Shown: positions 19,037 to 29,190 of the stretch, in pieces
Numbering within the stretch: position 1 is the stretch's first letter
Layout of the letters: every line of letters starts with the position of its first letter
Assembly (NCBI GenBank): GCA_030148085.1
Contig: JASBUF010000041.1
Coordinates: 1-64,000 of the forward strand
From: Methylophaga sp.
Lineage (GTDB): Bacteria; Pseudomonadota; Gammaproteobacteria; Nitrosococcales; Methylophagaceae
Reading direction: 5' to 3'
DNA length: 64,000 nucleotides
Made by a program: the position numbers and the translations under genes
Notes under the pieces: generated by a model
Seen by the model: only the letters and a program-made list of their open reading frames with translations
The model's database searches: none
Told to the model about the DNA's origin: nothing

Positions 19037-21724
19037 CTAAATATAGGGTTGCAGTGCACGACTCAGTTCACTGAAATCTACGGGTTTGGTGATGTAGGCT
19101 TCAAACAGACCCTCGGCAGCATCCTTGTTTTGTTGCATGGCTGCGGCTGTCAGGGCAATCACGGGAATCGACGCATAGTCCGGCGTATCCCGCAGGGTAT
19201 AGGTCAGTTCGATACCTGACATACCAGGTAAATTGATATCCATCAAAATCACAGCTGGTGTCATGGTTTTCAGCAGTTCCAGCCCAGCTTCACCACTTTC
19301 ACAGGTGTGCAGGCAGACATGCTCGAAGCGGGAAAAGTAGACTTCAATCAGCCTGATATTCGCCGGATTATCTTCGATATAGAGCACATCGCAAACTTTG
19401 CTCTCACGTGCCGAATCACTATGCCGTTGCTGTAGTGTCAGCATGGTTTGGGCCGATGAGCTGAACGATTGGTTGAGTTGCGCCGATTGTTGTGGGGACA
19501 ACGGAATTTCAATCCAGAAATGGCTGCCTTGTCCTTCGACACTGCTGAAGCCTATCTGGCCATCCATTGCCTCAACCAAGCGTTGACTGATGCTGAGTCC
19601 GACGCCACTGCCCTCGGTAGAGGTATATTCCTGGCCCAGCCGCTCAAAGGCGGTAAATACCCGCGCCTGCTTGCCGGCAGGAATGCCGAAGCCGGTATCA
19701 ATAATGCTCAGTTTAAGCGTGTTGTTAGTGTGGTTGATCTGACTGCTGATAACGACCTTGCCACCGGGCTTATTGTATTTAATGGCATTGCTGACCAGAT
19801 TGTTAAAGACCTGTTTTAGCTTGGTGAAATCGGCCAGCAGCATCGCATCCTGGCTGTCACTGATATCAATCTGAATCTGCCGTTCATCGGCTTGCGGCTG
19901 TAGTAGAGGCAAGCAGTCATCTAGCACCGAACTCAGCAGCACGTGATCACTGGAGGTGTCGATATTGCCACTTTCGAGTTTGGCCAGTTCGAGTACATCA
20001 TTGATCAGGCTTAGCAGATGTTCTCCACAATGAATGATTTGCCCAACCTGTTTATTCTGCTGCTCAGTGAGCGGCTGACTTTTGTCAGCGATTAACAGCT
20101 GGGCGAAACCCAAAACGCCGTTTAACGGCGTACGCAACTCATGACTCATCGCCGAGAGAAATTCGGACTTGGCATTGTTGGCCCGTTCGGCTTCACGTTT
20201 CGCGTCGAGCAATGCCTGCTGCTCTGCTTTCTGTTTGGAAGTATCGCGGGCGATCCCCGTGAATAAGTGTTGACCTTCCCATTCGAAGTGACTCAGTGTC
20301 AGCTCTATCGGTAAGGCAGTGCCGTTTTTGTGCAGAGCCTCGACTTCAACGGCCTGACCGATGATGCGACTTTCGTTGGTAGACAAAAAGCGCGCCATGC
20401 CTAATTTATGTAGATCCCGGTAACTGGCGGGCATAAGTTTAGTGATGTTCTGCCCGATGACTTCAACGGGTTCATACCCGAACAGCTTTACCGAGGCTTT
20501 GTTGTAGTTTTCGATAATGCCTGCGTGATTGATGGTGATCACACTGTCGATTGTACTGTCGAGTAATGCCTGTAGTCGCAATGACTCATGCTGCGCATGC
20601 GCTTCCAGAACCTGACGTCTGTGAAGTTCTTGCTCCAATTTTTCGGTGTGTTCGTGAATTTGCTCGCGGAGCAGGTGATTATGCTGACGTTTGATGAGGT
20701 AACTGATAAGGATGAGGCCGGCAAGGATCGCCAAGCCGATACTTAACCAGTGAAATAGACGAGACTCTTCGACTACTTGCTGGTAAAGAAAGTTATCCAG
20801 GTCTCCAACGCTGTCATAAAACCCGAGTTGTTGATAAATTTTGGCAATTTGTTCCCAACGGCTTTGGGTCATCTGGCCGAATTCGACAGTTGGATACAGA
20901 CTGAGTTTGATCAACTGCTCTGCTTCAAACTGCAGATGCTCACGGGTTTTATTCTGTTTGTTGTAGTGCGCCAGAATGAGATCGATCAGTTCTTCACGGT
21001 TATCGGCAGCATAACGCCAGCCACGATAGGTGGCGTCACGAAAGGCTTTGACGACCTCAGGGTTTTCATCCAGATACTGCTGTGATGTAAATAGAATATC
21101 GCTGTAAAAATTAAGCCCGTAATCCTTCGGTGCAATGGTGCGATAAGGAATCTGACGTTGACTCATCCAGAAGGGTTCATTGGATGCGTAGGCTGTCAGC
21201 CCGTCAACGCGCCGCTCAATCAGATCCTCAATGTCACTTTCCTTGGGAGGGACAAAGTGGATCTGGCTACCATCAATATTCTGTTTGAGGAAAATGGCGG
21301 CCAAATCATCAGCGTAGGACTGTCGGGTCAGTGTCTTACCGATAAAATCTTCAGCAGAGTAGATGCCGGAGTCGTCTCTCACTAACCAGATATAGGGACT
21401 GTTTTGGAAGGTCGCGCCTAGGGCGACCAGAGGGCGGCCTTTCAGATACTCAACAATGATACCGGTCCCGGACAGACCAAACTCAACTTCACCTGACAGC
21501 ACCTCATCATAGGGGTGACTAAAGCCGGTTTCGATTTGGACATTGAGTCCGGCCTGCTCATAAAAGCCTTTTTCTTTGGCGGCATAGATGCCGGCAAACT
21601 GAAACTGATGCTGCCAATGTAATTTGATGGTGATGTCGGAGTGTGTGTGCACCTCATCATCGTGTGCATTTGCAACACTGCTCAGGAGCAGAAAAACTAC
21701 GGTAAATAAGTATCGTAGAGTCAT
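19037..21724 (-). CDS. hybrid sensor histidine kinase with N-terminal NMT1/ThiY-like periplasmic domain (NMT1-TM-PAS-HisKA-HATPase-REC)
   Basis: KLHWQHQFQFAGIYAAKEKGFYEQAGL; AMSHELRTPLNGVLGFAQLL; GSGVGLSISQRLVE; C-terminal REC with LMDINLPGMSG. Confidence 0.88.
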   Translation of the reverse strand: MTLRYLFTVVFLLLSSVANAHDDEVHTHSDITIKLHWQHQFQFAGIYAAKEKGFYEQAGLNVQIETGFSHPYDEVLSGEVEFGLSGTGIIVEYLKGRPLVALGATFQNSPYIWLVRDDSGIYSAEDFIGKTLTRQSYADDLAAIFLKQNIDGSQIHFVPPKESDIEDLIERRVDGLTAYASNEPFWMSQRQIPYRTIAPKDYGLNFYSDILFTSQQYLDENPEVVKAFRDATYRGWRYAADNREELIDLILAHYNKQNKTREHLQFEAEQLIKLSLYPTVEFGQMTQSRWEQIAKIYQQLGFYDSVGDLDNFLYQQVVEESRLFHWLSIGLAILAGLILISYLIKRQHNHLLREQIHEHTEKLEQELHRRQVLEAHAQHESLRLQALLDSTIDSVITINHAGIIENYNKASVKLFGYEPVEVIGQNITKLMPASYRDLHKLGMARFLSTNESRIIGQAVEVEALHKNGTALPIELTLSHFEWEGQHLFTGIARDTSKQKAEQQALLDAKREAERANNAKSEFLSAMSHELRTPLNGVLGFAQLLIADKSQPLTEQQNKQVGQIIHCGEHLLSLINDVLELAKLESGNIDTSSDHVLLSSVLDDCLPLLQPQADERQIQIDISDSQDAMLLADFTKLKQVFNNLVSNAIKYNKPGGKVVISSQINHTNNTLKLSIIDTGFGIPAGKQARVFTAFERLGQEYTSTEGSGVGLSISQRLVEAMDGQIGFSSVEGQGSHFWIEIPLSPQQSAQLNQSFSSSAQTMLTLQQRHSDSARESKVCDVLYIEDNPANIRLIEVYFSRFEHVCLHTCESGEAGLELLKTMTPAVILMDINLPGMSGIELTYTLRDTPDYASIPVIALTAAAMQQNKDAAEGLFEAYITKPVDFSELSRALQPYI

Positions 21725-21791
21725 ATATGGCGGCAGTTAAGGTCTGTTTGCATAGTATCTGAAGCGAGCTGCTTTCCGCCATTCTTCATGA

Positions 21792-22517
21792 TTACATTTT
21801 GAAGTCTTGACCGAGATAGACGCTCAGTACTTTCTTATCCTTGAGAATTTCTTCCGGTGTTCCGCGGGCAATGACTTCACCTTCGTTAAAAATATAGGCG
21901 CGCTGACAGACATTCAGTGTTTCCCGCACATTGTGATCGGTGATAAGGATGCCGATACCGCGCTCAGCAAGTTCTTTGATAATGCCCTGAATATCCAGTA
22001 CAGATATCGGATCGACACCGGCAAACGGTTCATCAAGCAGGATAAACTGTGGGTCCATTGCCAACGCACGGGCAATTTCAACACGGCGACGTTCACCACC
22101 TGACAAGGCCATACCCTTGGATTTGCGAATATGGTCGATATGGAAATCCTGTAACAAACGTTCCAGCAGATCCTGTTTCGCCTCAGCACTCAGTTCATCA
22201 CGGGTTTCAATAATCGCAAACAGGTTGTCTTCCACGCTGAGCTTACGAAATACGGAGGCTTCCTGCGGCAGATAGCCGATACCGAGGCGAGCGCGATCAT
22301 GAATCGGGTAGTCCGTTAGATCGTATTGATCGAGGAAAATAAAACCATGGTCGACCGGCACCAAGCCCACAATCATGTAAAAGCTGGTGGTTTTTCCGGC
22401 ACCGTTGGGTCCAAGCAGACCGACGATTTCGCCGCTTTTGACGTCCAGTGAAATATCTTTCACGACTTGACGATCGCCGTAGCGCTTCGCCAACTGCTGC
22501 GCAGATAAAATACTCAT
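21792..22517 (-). CDS. lptB: LPS export ABC transporter ATP-binding protein
   Basis: [48 protein letters not shown]. Confidence 0.95.
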   Translation of the reverse strand: MSILSAQQLAKRYGDRQVVKDISLDVKSGEIVGLLGPNGAGKTTSFYMIVGLVPVDHGFIFLDQYDLTDYPIHDRARLGIGYLPQEASVFRKLSVEDNLFAIIETRDELSAEAKQDLLERLLQDFHIDHIRKSKGMALSGGERRRVEIARALAMDPQFILLDEPFAGVDPISVLDIQGIIKELAERGIGILITDHNVRETLNVCQRAYIFNEGEVIARGTPEEILKDKKVLSVYLGQDFKM

Positions 22518-22526
22518 TGAACGCTC

Positions 22527-23354
22527 TTATTGCAGGTAGCGACTGTTAACCCAGCCAATCACCACTTCACCATTGACGGTGCCGCGTACTTGTACCCAGT
22601 CTGGCTGACGGGTCAGCACAATCACCTCTGAGTCTTGAGGAAATGCACCCAATTTTTGATATTGCGTACCTGGTCCTGTGCGGACATTGAGTGTGGTTGT
22701 CGTCAGTGCTGTTGGGTAGGCTTTGGGCTCAGAGCGTGTGTTTGAGCTGCTGCTTTCTTCGCTGTTATTGGCTTGGTCATCAGCCTTTGGTTCGGCTTGT
22801 TTGGCCGGTTTTTCAGTGGTGCTGTCCGGTTTGCGTGTGGTTTGTGGTTGGATAATGATATGTACTCGGCCTTTTTTCTGGGGTTCGCCATCGACGGTGA
22901 CGGGTTTGGACGTGGCGTTGACCACGTTTCTGGCGATATCGTATTCAATGTAATCGCCGGTGAATTCATCGCCGTTTTGCCAGATATGGCCATTGCCGAT
23001 CAGGTAAATTTTCTCTCTGTCAGCGTAGTATTCCATGCGCAGCGCCTGCGCTTTAACCGGGTTTTCGCCTGGCTTGTGTACCTGCTGGTATTTGGCGCGC
23101 TTGCCTTCAGCCACCGCTTTGGTCAGCTGTTTGTTGGCATCATAGAAAAAGGTGATGATATCGCCATCAATGCGCAGCGTACCTTGAGTGAGAATGGCAT
23201 CGCCCTTGTATTGCGTGACGCCTTCACGATCATCCAACTGGGCGTGATCGGCTTCAATGCTGATAGGCTTTTCCCGGTCACTGGGCAAACCCCAGGCTAA
23301 TGCTGGCATCAGCAGGAGCGTAGCGAAAATGTTAATTGGCAGGCGGCGCATCAT
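22527..23354 (-). CDS. lptA: LptA with C-terminal bacterial SH3 domain
   Basis: DREKPISIEADHAQLDDREGVTQYKGDAILTQGTLRIDGD (LptA); C-terminal LNVRTGPGTQYQKLGAFPQDSEVIVL...WVQV...GWVNSRYLQ (SH3). Confidence 0.88.
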   Translation of the reverse strand: MMRRLPINIFATLLLMPALAWGLPSDREKPISIEADHAQLDDREGVTQYKGDAILTQGTLRIDGDIITFFYDANKQLTKAVAEGKRAKYQQVHKPGENPVKAQALRMEYYADREKIYLIGNGHIWQNGDEFTGDYIEYDIARNVVNATSKPVTVDGEPQKKGRVHIIIQPQTTRKPDSTTEKPAKQAEPKADDQANNSEESSSSNTRSEPKAYPTALTTTTLNVRTGPGTQYQKLGAFPQDSEVIVLTRQPDWVQVRGTVNGEVVIGWVNSRYLQ

Positions 23355-23904
23355 AATGTCCTTTTACCCTCGAATGCAGGTTAATCGTTTCGTCATCCAA
23401 GGCCGCGTGAAGACCGATGGATTCGGTCACGCCTTGTGGCGAGTGGATAGTGACCGGCTCTTCAGTGTAGGCCGTGTTTAAATTTGTATCTAGAGTCAGC
23501 GTGTCCGTCAGCATGTTGAAATCAGGCTCATGCTTGTTGCTGATAATAACATTTCCTGTCAGCAGGATTGCGTCTGCCTTACCTTGAGTTTGACCTTTGT
23601 CAGATGTGATGATCCAAGTGTCCTGGCCGGGTTTAAGAAACTCTGCAATCGGGTTGACGATTTCGGTGCGGTCGCCATCAGGATAATGCGCAAGTTCATC
23701 GCCTTTAATTTGGCGCGCAGGCACGCCATTGATGTCCATGATGGTCATCGTAAAGTCGGTCATCGCGTAGTCACTGCTGCGGCCGGGCTCGCTGCTGCGC
23801 TGTATAGGCTGACTGTTGTCATGCAGAATCAGCCACACGCTCAGTACTGAGATCAGCAGTAAACCGATACGGGCATAGAGTGGCAGGTTAAAAATGACGT
23901 TCAA
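23332..23904 (-). CDS. lptC: LPS export protein LptC
   Basis: Single TM and LptC-like beta repeats; position between lptA and kdsC. Confidence 0.85.
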   Translation of the reverse strand: MNVIFNLPLYARIGLLLISVLSVWLILHDNSQPIQRSSEPGRSSDYAMTDFTMTIMDINGVPARQIKGDELAHYPDGDRTEIVNPIAEFLKPGQDTWIITSDKGQTQGKADAILLTGNVIISNKHEPDFNMLTDTLTLDTNLNTAYTEEPVTIHSPQGVTESIGLHAALDDETINLHSRVKGHYDAPPAN

Positions 23905-24415
23905 TTTGATCCTGCAGGTTTCCCTGTCCTTCCATAATCAGTTCGCACACTTCACGGGCTGCGCCATGACCACCTTTTGATGGGGTAATCCAATGGGCAT
24001 GTTTTTTCACCCGTTCATCCGCATCTTGCACCGCCACTGCGAGGCCAACCCGGCTCATAATGGCCAGATCCACCCAGTCATCGCCGACATAGGCACATTC
24101 GTCCGGGCTTAAGCCCAGTTTTTCTATCAGCTCTTCAAAGATCGGCAGTTTGACCCGTTTGCCTTGGTAGACATGGGTGATGCCGAGGCCATTCATGCGG
24201 TGCTCAACGGTCTTTGAAGTCCGACCAGTAATGATCGCTATTTCGACCCCGGTGTATTGCAGCAGTTTCATGCCGTGACCGTCACGGGAGTGAAAGGCTT
24301 TGTATTCCTGACCATCATCACCGATGATAATGCGGCCGTCGGTCAATACACCGTCGACATCGAATACAACCAGTTTGATTTTCTTTGCTTTTTCCAGAAT
24401 GTCCTGCATGTTCAA
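23888..24415 (-). CDS. kdsC: 3-deoxy-D-manno-octulosonate-8-phosphate phosphatase
   Basis: KLVVFDVDGVLTDGRI; YVGDDWVDLAIMSRVGLAVAV. Confidence 0.94.
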   Translation of the reverse strand: MNMQDILEKAKKIKLVVFDVDGVLTDGRIIIGDDGQEYKAFHSRDGHGMKLLQYTGVEIAIITGRTSKTVEHRMNGLGITHVYQGKRVKLPIFEELIEKLGLSPDECAYVGDDWVDLAIMSRVGLAVAVQDADERVKKHAHWITPSKGGHGAAREVCELIMEGQGNLQDQIERHF

Positions 24416-24420
24416 TCCCG

Positions 24421-25398
24421 TTAGACGACACCGGCCCGTAACAGGTCGTGCATGTTCAGTGCGCCGACCAGCTGTTGCTGCGCATCAACAATCAGCAGGG
24501 CGTTAATTTTAAAACGTTGCATTAACTCCAATGCCTCGGCGGCCAACATATCGGGTCTGCCGGTTTTACACTGACGGGTCACAAAGGCTGATAGCGGTTC
24601 TGCGTGAATATTGACTTCCTGTGCCAGCATGCGACGCAGATCACCATCGGTGAAGATGCCGGTGATTTTCTGTTCAGTATCGACAACGGCGGTCATGCCG
24701 AGACCTTTGGCAGACATTTCCAGTAAGGCATCACTGATAAATGCGGACTCAGCAATCATCGGGATCTTGTCGCCGGTATGCATGATATCACTGACATGCA
24801 GTAACAATTTGCGTCCCAGCAAGCCGCCCGGATGGGACATAGCAAAGTCCTGCGCGGTAAATCCACGTGCTTCCAGTAATGCAATGGCAAGGGCATCACC
24901 CATCACCAGAGCCGCGGTGGTACTGGATGTGGGGGCCAGCCCCAGCGGACAGGCTTCACGTTCGACGCTGACATCAATATAGGCGCTGGCACAGTTCGCC
25001 AAGGTGGACTGGGCTTTGCCGGTCATCACAATGAATGGCACCCCCAGCCGTTTGATAAGCGGCAAAATGGTCAGAATTTCGCTGGTCTCACCAGAGTTGG
25101 ATAAGGCCAGTACCACGTCTTTATCGGTGATCATGCCCATATCGCCATGACTGGCTTCGCCCGGATGCACGAAAAAGGCTGGCGTTCCGGTGCTGGCTAA
25201 CGTCGCGGCCAGTTTACTGCCGATATGGCCGGACTTACCCATGCCAATAACAACAATACGCCCGCTACAGTGCAGCATAAACTCACAGGCTTTTAGAAAT
25301 CCGTCATTGATGCGATCCCGCAATGCTGAAACGGCTTCCAGTTCGGTATCAATAACCGCTGTGGCCAATTGTTTCAGTTTGTCATGATCGATCTGCAT
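24421..25398 (-). CDS. kdsD: D-arabinose-5-phosphate isomerase
   Basis: SIS domain (VIGMGKSGHIGSKLAATLASTGTPAFFVHPGEASHGDMG) and CBS pair. Confidence 0.94.
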   Translation of the reverse strand: MQIDHDKLKQLATAVIDTELEAVSALRDRINDGFLKACEFMLHCSGRIVVIGMGKSGHIGSKLAATLASTGTPAFFVHPGEASHGDMGMITDKDVVLALSNSGETSEILTILPLIKRLGVPFIVMTGKAQSTLANCASAYIDVSVEREACPLGLAPTSSTTAALVMGDALAIALLEARGFTAQDFAMSHPGGLLGRKLLLHVSDIMHTGDKIPMIAESAFISDALLEMSAKGLGMTAVVDTEQKITGIFTDGDLRRMLAQEVNIHAEPLSAFVTRQCKTGRPDMLAAEALELMQRFKINALLIVDAQQQLVGALNMHDLLRAGVV

Positions 25399-25400
25399 AT

Positions 25401-26387
25401 TTAACTCAGTCCAGGTGTGTTCTGATAGGCGAGAAGACCGTTATAGCCAATATAGACCAGTAACATCAAGATACCTGCACCACGGCCGATACGGCCCTGT
25501 GAACAAAATCGGGCAAACAGGAATAAGCCGACAGCCAGCCCGATCATAAACGGGTAGTCACGATACAGCAGCATCGGGTCGACGGAGGATGGTGCAATCA
25601 GCCCCGGCATGGCGAGTACAGCTAACAGATTAAAGATATTGGAACCGAGGACATTACCCACGGCAATGTCGTGTTCGCCTTTCAAGGCTGAGATAACAGA
25701 GGCGGCCAGTTCAGGCAGGCTAGTGCCGATGGCAACTATCGTCAATCCAATGATTAAATCGCTGACGCCGAGCATATGGGCAATGCCGGTAGCTCCCCAG
25801 ACCAGGGATTTGGAGCCTACCAGTAAACTGGCCAGGCCAATAACAAACAGCGATACCGCTCTGCCAGTGCTCATTTTTTCCTTGCTATATTCCTGCTCAA
25901 ACTCCTGCTCCAGCGGGTCGTCGTGGCCGTGGCCTTTAATCGCCAGCCAGGCCATGCCCGCTAATGTCAGAATAAAGCCGGTGAATAAAATGCCGCCATC
26001 CATCAGTCCCAGCTCACCGTCCAGAATAAGCACCATAGACAGTAACATGACGAAGGCTAACACCGGGAATTCGCGGCGCAAGGTATCGGAGTTCACCACC
26101 AGTGGCGCGACGAGGGTGGTAACACCGAGCACTAAGCCGACATTGGTGATATTCGAGCCAATGGCATTACCAATGCCCATCGCCGGGGCGCCATCAAAGG
26201 CGGCCAAAGCGGAGACCAACATTTCCGGTGCCGAGGTGCCGAAGCCGACGATGGTCAGGCCGACGATAAGTGGGGCCACACCGAAGTTGGTGGCGATATT
26301 CGCGGCCCCGTCGATAAAACGATCGGCTCCCCAGATCAACACGGCAAAACCAACAACGATGGCGATAATAAAGAGAATGCTAGTCAT
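25401..26387 (-). CDS. calcium/sodium antiporter, YrbG-like
   Basis: Repeated Na/Ca exchanger motifs: GFGTSAPEMLVS, GNAIGSNITNVGLVLG, AIGTSLPELAASV, GNVLGSNIFNLL. Confidence 0.92.
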   Translation of the reverse strand: MTSILFIIAIVVGFAVLIWGADRFIDGAANIATNFGVAPLIVGLTIVGFGTSAPEMLVSALAAFDGAPAMGIGNAIGSNITNVGLVLGVTTLVAPLVVNSDTLRREFPVLAFVMLLSMVLILDGELGLMDGGILFTGFILTLAGMAWLAIKGHGHDDPLEQEFEQEYSKEKMSTGRAVSLFVIGLASLLVGSKSLVWGATGIAHMLGVSDLIIGLTIVAIGTSLPELAASVISALKGEHDIAVGNVLGSNIFNLLAVLAMPGLIAPSSVDPMLLYRDYPFMIGLAVGLFLFARFCSQGRIGRGAGILMLLVYIGYNGLLAYQNTPGLS

Positions 26388-26430
26388 GAATATCCGTAAT
26401 TTAGCTGGTTTTTAGTTAAATTTTTCACAC

Positions 26431-26455
26431 AAAAAAGCCGGGTAGAAACCCGGCT
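26431..26455 (-). terminator. terminator downstream of mlaA
   Basis: AGCCGGGTttctACCCGGCTTTTTT reading the minus strand. Confidence 0.8.
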
Positions 26456-26491
26456 CTTCATTATAAGGGCTAGTTAGCCGCTTGTCGTCGC

Positions 26492-27220
26492 TTAGTCTTC
26501 GAAAACATCGAAGTCATCATCTTCCGGTGGGTTACCGTCATAGACCAGACTTTGACGACGTTGCATATAAGCGTCACGTACGTAGCTATATTCATCCAGT
26601 GCGGCTTCATCCAGCACTTTCTCTGCTTTCAGCAGGTTGGCACGGGTGTCGATCACATCGGTGCCGATGAGGGCCCAGCGAGTTTCATCGTGATCCACAT
26701 AGGTCACCGGATCGGTCAAAATGTCACCGATAAGACCAAAGCTGTCACGGACATTACGTGGGCCGAAGAAAGGCAGCACGACATAAGCACCTGGTTCTGC
26801 ACCCCAAACGCCGAGAGTCTGACCGAAGTCTTCGTTGTTCTTGTTGAGGCCGCTCAGGCTGGCAACATCAAAAATACCGCCTACACCTACAGTGGTATTG
26901 ACGACAAAACGGTGTGTATCGCGTCCGGCCTGTGCAAATTTACCCTGCAACAGGTCGTTGATGATGACAGTGATGTCATTCAGGTTGCTGAAGAAGTTGC
27001 TGATACCCTGACTGATAGGGTCAGGAACAACGGCGTCATAGCCTCTGGCAACAGGTTTTAATACTGCCGTATCGACGGCATCATTAAATTTATACATGGC
27101 GCGGTTATAGCCTTCCAATGGATCATGCACGCCTGCACTTTCATTCGTGGTTGCACAGCCGGTCATAAATATGACAGCGGCAACAGTACTGAATCTAACT
27201 ACCTTGCTGAAATACGACAT
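26492..27220 (-). CDS. mlaA: MlaA (VacJ) family lipoprotein
   Basis: Lipobox MTGCA; DPLEGYNRAMYKFNDAVD; the start at MSYFSK is more plausible than the listed 27310. Confidence 0.92.
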   Translation of the reverse strand: MSYFSKVVRFSTVAAVIFMTGCATTNESAGVHDPLEGYNRAMYKFNDAVDTAVLKPVARGYDAVVPDPISQGISNFFSNLNDITVIINDLLQGKFAQAGRDTHRFVVNTTVGVGGIFDVASLSGLNKNNEDFGQTLGVWGAEPGAYVVLPFFGPRNVRDSFGLIGDILTDPVTYVDHDETRWALIGTDVIDTRANLLKAEKVLDEAALDEYSYVRDAYMQRRQSLVYDGNPPEDDDFDVFED

Positions 27221-27349
27221 CGAAAGTAAGTCCCTGTTTGTTTTTCTTGACTCGCAAATAATCGCATGCCGATTCAGGCTAATCAAGTTGTCTTGTTGCA
27301 TTATTAGCAAACAGGGGGGATAGGGAGTGGTAAAAAAACAACAGTCTTA

Positions 27350-28396
27350 TTAAAGACACCAGAAGGCATGGTTAGTGATCGCATCAGCGGTTTTTTTATC
27401 CTGATTATCATACATATAGTCTGCAAACACCTCAGAGCAGGCCATCCAGCTGTTTTTCTTGGCGTAGGTAATGCAGGCTTGCGGGTCCAGCCGCTGTGCT
27501 GCCAGTACCGCATCAGCGAGGTTATCACTGAGGCTGCCGGTAATGCCGTCCAGCACTACGTCTTTAGGTCCGGTTACCGGATAAGCCGCCACCGGTACAC
27601 CACAGGCCATCGCCTCCAGCAGTACCAGACCGAAGGTGTCGGTTTTACTGGGGAACACAAACACATCCGCAGCGGCAATATATGAAGCCAGCTCTTTGCC
27701 AAATTTGGCGCCGGTAAAGGTCACATGGGGATAACGTGCTCTCAGTGTTTCCAGATCCGGGCCGTCACCGACCACGACCTTGCTGCCGGGCACATCCAGC
27801 TGTAGAAACGCTTCAATATTTTTTTCAACCGCGACACGGCCCATGTTCAGCAGAATGGGGCCGGGTAAATTCAGATCTTTGGGATTGTCCGCTGTGAAAA
27901 TATTGGTATCAACGCCCCGTCCCCAAACCTCAACATGCTTAAAGTCACGTTCAAACAAGGCATGCTGCTGAGAACGGGTCGGCACCAGAGTGCGTACTGC
28001 TTTGCCATGAAAACGGCGTAACCAGGCATAGGTCCAACTCAACGGAATCGGAGCACGTAAGCGCACGTATTCAGGGAACTGAGTGTGGTAAGACGTGGTG
28101 AATTTGACCTTATTTCGTAAACACCAGCGTCGTGCGGCCATACCTAGTGGGCCTTCGGTGGCGATATGCACGGCGTTGGCCTTGGCGTCATTAAGAAGCT
28201 TTTTGACTTTACGGCCCGGGAACAGGGACAGAGGAATACTGGGGTAGCTGGGACAGGGGATGGTTTTGAAATCGTGTGGGGTGATGAAGATAACCTCATG
28301 TCCCAATTGTTCCAGACATTTTCGGGTTTGCTTCAGGGTGCGCACCACCCCGTTAACCTGGGGTTCCCAGGCATCCGTTACGATAACGATTTTCAT
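27350..28396 (-). CDS. glycosyltransferase (GT4; Agt-like, diacylglycerol glycosyltransferase candidate)
   Basis: VTDAWEPQVNGVVRTL...FVFPSKTDTFGLVLLEAMACGVPVAAYPVTGP; directly downstream of the PlcP-like gene. Confidence 0.8.
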   Translation of the reverse strand: MKIVIVTDAWEPQVNGVVRTLKQTRKCLEQLGHEVIFITPHDFKTIPCPSYPSIPLSLFPGRKVKKLLNDAKANAVHIATEGPLGMAARRWCLRNKVKFTTSYHTQFPEYVRLRAPIPLSWTYAWLRRFHGKAVRTLVPTRSQQHALFERDFKHVEVWGRGVDTNIFTADNPKDLNLPGPILLNMGRVAVEKNIEAFLQLDVPGSKVVVGDGPDLETLRARYPHVTFTGAKFGKELASYIAAADVFVFPSKTDTFGLVLLEAMACGVPVAAYPVTGPKDVVLDGITGSLSDNLADAVLAAQRLDPQACITYAKKNSWMACSEVFADYMYDNQDKKTADAITNHAFWCL

Positions 28397-29190
28397 CAGG
28401 CAGCCTGTACGATAGCGAGAGGTTGTTCGACCATATCAGTCCAGTTGATAATTTCCATTTCACCATTGGGGTGTTCAACTAGCGCGGTACAGCTTTCCAC
28501 CCAGTCACCACAGTTGTAGTAGTCGACATTGTGGTGACGAGCGATTTCAGCGCGGTGAATGTGACCACACACTACGCCGTCTACGCCCTGTCTGGCAGCT
28601 TCATGCGCCACCGCTTCTTCAAAGTTGCTGATGTACTGCACTGCGTTTTTAACTTTGTGTTTGAGGAATGCGGCCAGCGACCAGTAAGAAAAGCCCAGTT
28701 TGCGGCGCACCATGTTGACGTAGCGGTTAGCCCGCAGCAGCCATTCATACAGTCTGCTGCCGACCTTAGCCAGCATCGGCGAAATTTTCACTACGCTGTC
28801 GAACTGGTCACCGTGGATGATCAGCAGCTTGCGATTATCGGCCGTGGTATGAATCACTTCGTTCTGGATCTCGACATTGCCGAATACTGCACCGTCAAAA
28901 TCGCGCAACACTTCATCGTGGTTACCGGGCACGTAAATCACCTTGGTGTTGTGCTTGGCTTTACCGAGCAGGGTACGGATGACATTATTGTGCGCCTGAG
29001 GCCAGTACATTCGCTTTTTCATTTCCCAGACATCGATGATATCGCCGACCAGGTAGAGGTAATCACAGTCGACCTTATGCAGAAAATCGAGCAGAAAGTC
29101 GGCACTGCAGCCACGAAAGCCAAGGTGAATGTCCGAGATCCAGACGCTGCGAACTTTTAACTTTTCTTTCTGGCTGACTTGTTTTTGCAT
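28396..29190 (-). CDS. calcineurin-like metallophosphoesterase (UDP-2,3-diacylglucosamine diphosphatase/PlcP-type)
   Basis: ISDIHLGFRGCSADFLLDFL, VGDIIDVWEMKKRMYWPQAHN, YVPGNHDEVLRDF, VVCGHIHRAE, NCGDWVESCTALVEH. Confidence 0.82.
   Translation of the reverse strand: MQKQVSQKEKLKVRSVWISDIHLGFRGCSADFLLDFLHKVDCDYLYLVGDIIDVWEMKKRMYWPQAHNNVIRTLLGKAKHNTKVIYVPGNHDEVLRDFDGAVFGNVEIQNEVIHTTADNRKLLIIHGDQFDSVVKISPMLAKVGSRLYEWLLRANRYVNMVRRKLGFSYWSLAAFLKHKVKNAVQYISNFEEAVAHEAARQGVDGVVCGHIHRAEIARHHNVDYYNCGDWVESCTALVEHPNGEMEIINWTDMVEQPLAIVQAA

Noticed and set aside
22773-23300. 175-aa plus-strand ORF
   Set aside because: Antisense to lptA
25609-26415. 268-aa plus-strand ORF
   Set aside because: Antisense to the YrbG-like antiporter; low-complexity composition typical of a shadow ORF
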